Assembly (NCBI RefSeq): GCF_023898315.1
Contig: NC_064621.1
Location: forward strand, 536,259,383-536,323,382
DNA length: 64,000 nt
From: Schistocerca nitens
Lineage: Eukaryota; Arthropoda; Insecta; Orthoptera; Acrididae
Direction: 5' to 3'
Shown: positions 62,901 through 64,000 of the stretch, piece after piece
How positions within the stretch are numbered: position 1 is the first letter of the stretch
Layout: the number at the start of each line of letters is the position of its first letter
Notes under the pieces: generated by a model
The model's input: the letters and a program-made list of their open reading frames with translations, nothing else
Told to the model about the DNA's origin: nothing
Database searches by the model: none
Made by a program: the position numbers and the translations under genes

Positions 62901-63096
62901 TCAAAAGGTGTTAATTAAGTCTCATCGTTTGTCTCATAAAGGAAAAGGCTTATGTCGCAAATTTTTTCTGCTTTATAACGGTCCATACAGAATTCGCAAA
63001 ATTATCCATGATAACACTGTTGAAGTAGAAACTCTTAAATCTCGACGCTCTAAGGGAATACATCACATATCTAACGTTAAAATTTTTGTGGAATGA
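59980..63096 (+). CDS. pol: retrotransposon pol: reverse transcriptase, RNase H, integrase
   Basis: About 1038 codons in frame with gag and protease. Reverse transcriptase region from about residue 200, with IRLVLDSRQINNIIIPETDR, FRKLPFGLTVSSAAFIRSLN and the catalytic YVDD at 60997-61008. RNase H with LVTDSSYKGLGAHLF and KVYTDHRALEFL. Integrase zinc finger H-x4-H (near 62105-62122) and C-x2-C (KCKLCQQ). Integrase core with AAVDLFGPV, VISDNGSQF and a Glu in SNASEMKE, 34 residues after the second Asp. A basic C-terminus follows. Domain order RT-RH-IN is that of Gypsy/Metaviridae. Apart from the TAA before it and a 105 bp duplication, the frame is intact. Confidence 0.92.
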   Translation, partial: ELSANFIIVPLLSTQIILGMEFLNTHKAILNFKEGSVNLTVAGMPKCLKFFECLARSESDTKCLRFLTSDVFVEHYDDSVFIHDNDNRYRDAMEDVISSEELINEKVKKAEVPDDVIHDNDNRYRDAMEDVISSEELINEKVKKAEVPDDVAREELHHILTSHATVFSHHTGTIQGLQYLFKVKEHTPFRGKTYAIPLAYRDKVKNELQYMLDQGIIEPAVSPYTSPLHVVLKKDGSIRLVLDSRQINNIIIPETDRPQNLDELLQHFHGIKVLSTIDMRASFWQIELHPDCRRYTAFSAFGNCYQFRKLPFGLTVSSAAFIRSLNEILPVYLRDNITSYVDDILIAKRSWSEHNKILDSLLRIFARVGMTVNLEKSEFGRSQVKFLGHVISTEGILPDPEKLDAIRNYAVPTTKRDVRSFLGVCNFLRRFVRLDNLATPRLCDLSGKNSNWCWDEEAQSESEQLRDALVAAPLLSHPDLSKDFCLVTDSSYKGLGAHLFQEIEEDGVVVQKTIAFGSRVLSKSEKNYSITELEALAVVWAFTKFRTFLFGRHTKVYTDHRALEFLMSTKLTHGRLSRWALYLQKFDFSIVYIQGSSNIVADALSRAPMGLKQSAEEDCKENHYCLMYIQGVAFENFISSSLQDIAKEQNKDPIWKDIKEKWRRKESVAIRQHYLVRNDILFKRKSVNNSVWLVCIPDEWVNKLIWYTHFSYAHFGPRKCFHKLRENCYFSNMEKRIRSVLAKCKLCQQAKPPTVSHRAPLFPIIPAKLKDMAAVDLFGPVVRSTNGFAYIFVAVELTSKYVCFTPLRKATARSVSNAFIKHFLKEVGHVDKVISDNGSQFRSKIWLRTLRRRKIKPIFISLFHPQSNASEMKEINKLCRLYCHQNHRTWDQYLHIFQNILNELPNDSTSLPPILILKNKTPTNRISEIVSFPPSRKLRHSEVVNLALRNIASAATRREKSAKRPGRLKILSVGQKVLIKSHRLSHKGKGLCRKFFLLYNGPYRIRKIIHDNTVEVETLKSRRSKGIHHISNVKIFVE
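60223..60432 (+). repeat. perfect 105 bp in-frame tandem duplication in pol
   Basis: Copies at 60223-60327 and 60328-60432 appear identical. They encode 35 residues (HDNDNRYRDAMEDVISSEEL and 15 more) between protease and reverse transcriptase. Because the length is divisible by three, the frame survives. The identity suggests a very recent event or an assembly artefact. Confidence 0.95.
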
Positions 63097-64000
63097 CATA
63101 CTTTAGAGAAACTAACAGCTACATGTAAACATGCGGAGAATACAAGGATACCGCGCCGTGTTCCGGCGGCGGCGCGTACTCAAAGCAACAGTGAAGTCTG
63201 CGCGCCGCACAAGGCTGTCGTTGACCGCAAACAATTGCTTCCTACGTCACGCGCCTACAGCTGATCGAGCGCTCAGTGCGAATGCACTGACAGACGTAAA
63301 CAAATACTCAGTCTAATTTCTCGGATTAAATTCAGTATAAAGCTATGGTGACTTTATAATTTATGTTATTAACGTTCAGTATTTTTCAGGATACGGTTGT
63401 ATAAAATATTTAAGACCTTCAGGTAAATTCTGTGCGTGTCCGACGTTAAGACGACTTACTATGGAGAAAATTTCAGGAAGAATGTAATTAAAAAAAAAAA
63501 GTAATAAACTAAAAAAGGTAACTATTAATTGAGTTTATTTTTCAGGTAACATAATTCCACTTAGGTACGTATTTTAGATGTAATTTGCTGCTCGCGATTA
63601 CGTGATTCATACTTTGTGCTAATTTCATGTTCTATGAATTTACTTGTGAAGCGACGTGCTTGTGTACATTTGCTGATTTTGACAATTATTGTTTAATGAA
63701 CAGTGTTATTACTTATGTATATTATGCATCGCTTGGCTGCTATGTTTTTTCACTGATGTCATATTTTTTATTATGTGCCTGCTGTGTTTATTTATTTAAA
63801 TTATAATTGTCACCTGATTAGTTGTGCTGATATGTATGTAAGTTATACTTTGTGATTTATCTGCTTGCGCCTTCATATTTACTTATTAAGGTTACGTATG
63901 AACATTTATTTGCTTATGCTGATATGATGCTAATGACTTGTTTATCACGTAAGATATATGTTTGCTGCTTTTTGTATGGATTGCATATTTACACATTTCT
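63097..64000. other. region downstream of pol, element not closed
   Basis: No envelope-like frame and no copy of the 5' LTR recognised before the window ends. A CpG-rich block l lies at 63150-63260. Two TTTTTCAG sites (63382-63389 and 63536-63544) look like splice acceptors and could belong to a spliced downstream frame. An A run with AGTAATAAACTAAAAAAGG is at 63488-63520. The 3' LTR must be outside the window or is lost. Confidence 0.4.

Noticed and set aside
63097-64000. Envelope gene of the Gypsy-type element
   Set aside because: No long open frame or envelope motif before the window ends; only splice-acceptor-like sites are visible.

Overview
The window is non-coding, repeat-dense DNA of a large arthropod genome. 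The SINE, LINE and DNA-transposon families match those I know from orthopterans, most likely the locust genus Schistocerca; that name is inferred from remembered families, not from a search. I found no host protein gene I would defend. Nearly everything recognisable is a transposable element, often inserted in another one, and many insertions are flanked by 10-14 bp target-site duplications (TSDs) that can be read directly.

Layout. 0-6.6 kb: tRNA-derived SINEs, a CR1-like LINE 3' end, and a large old inverted repeat interrupted by a mariner-like element and by a 1.1 kb long-inverted-repeat transposon. 7.3-10 kb: a mariner carrying a Tc1-like element that itself carries a SINE. 11-17 kb: a LINE 3' end, a possible solo LTR, a foldback element at 14.2 kb, and a SINE split by a hairpin-bearing element. 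18-23 kb: two mariner-like elements with a minus-strand Jockey-like LINE between them. 25-31 kb: a MITE, a Mutator-like transposase tail, LINE fragments and a CpG-rich block. 31-36 kb: a chimeric LINE junction and a second copy of the long-inverted-repeat transposon. 36-42 kb: a full-hairpin MITE, a 5S-rRNA-derived SINE inside a tRNA SINE, an old direct duplication and a Penelope-like element. 42-50 kb: a nearly intact mariner, a foldback element with hammerhead-ribozyme-like cores, a tandem tRNA-repeat array inside a single TSD, and a Tc1-like element hosting another foldback element. 50-56 kb: SINEs, LINE scraps and a Tc1-like element. From about 56.3 kb to the right edge: a Gypsy-type LTR retrotransposon with gag, protease and pol. 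Its 3' LTR is not seen.

Main points. (1) Three foldback elements (14.2, 46.1 and 49.5 kb) share one architecture: an 11-12 bp TSD, a 35-46 bp asymmetric end, then two near-identical inverted arms. In the 46.1 kb copy both arms fit a minimal type I hammerhead ribozyme. With a Penelope-like element nearby, this suggests a non-autonomous, ribozyme-bearing retroposon class. (2) At 47.2-48.4 kb a 2.6-unit tandem array of a tRNA-Thr-like repeat, ending in a 200 bp palindrome, sits inside one 12 bp TSD, so it looks like a single multimeric insertion. (3) In the Gypsy element gag and pol share one frame, separated by a UGA in the UGA-CUA-G context known from stop-codon readthrough.
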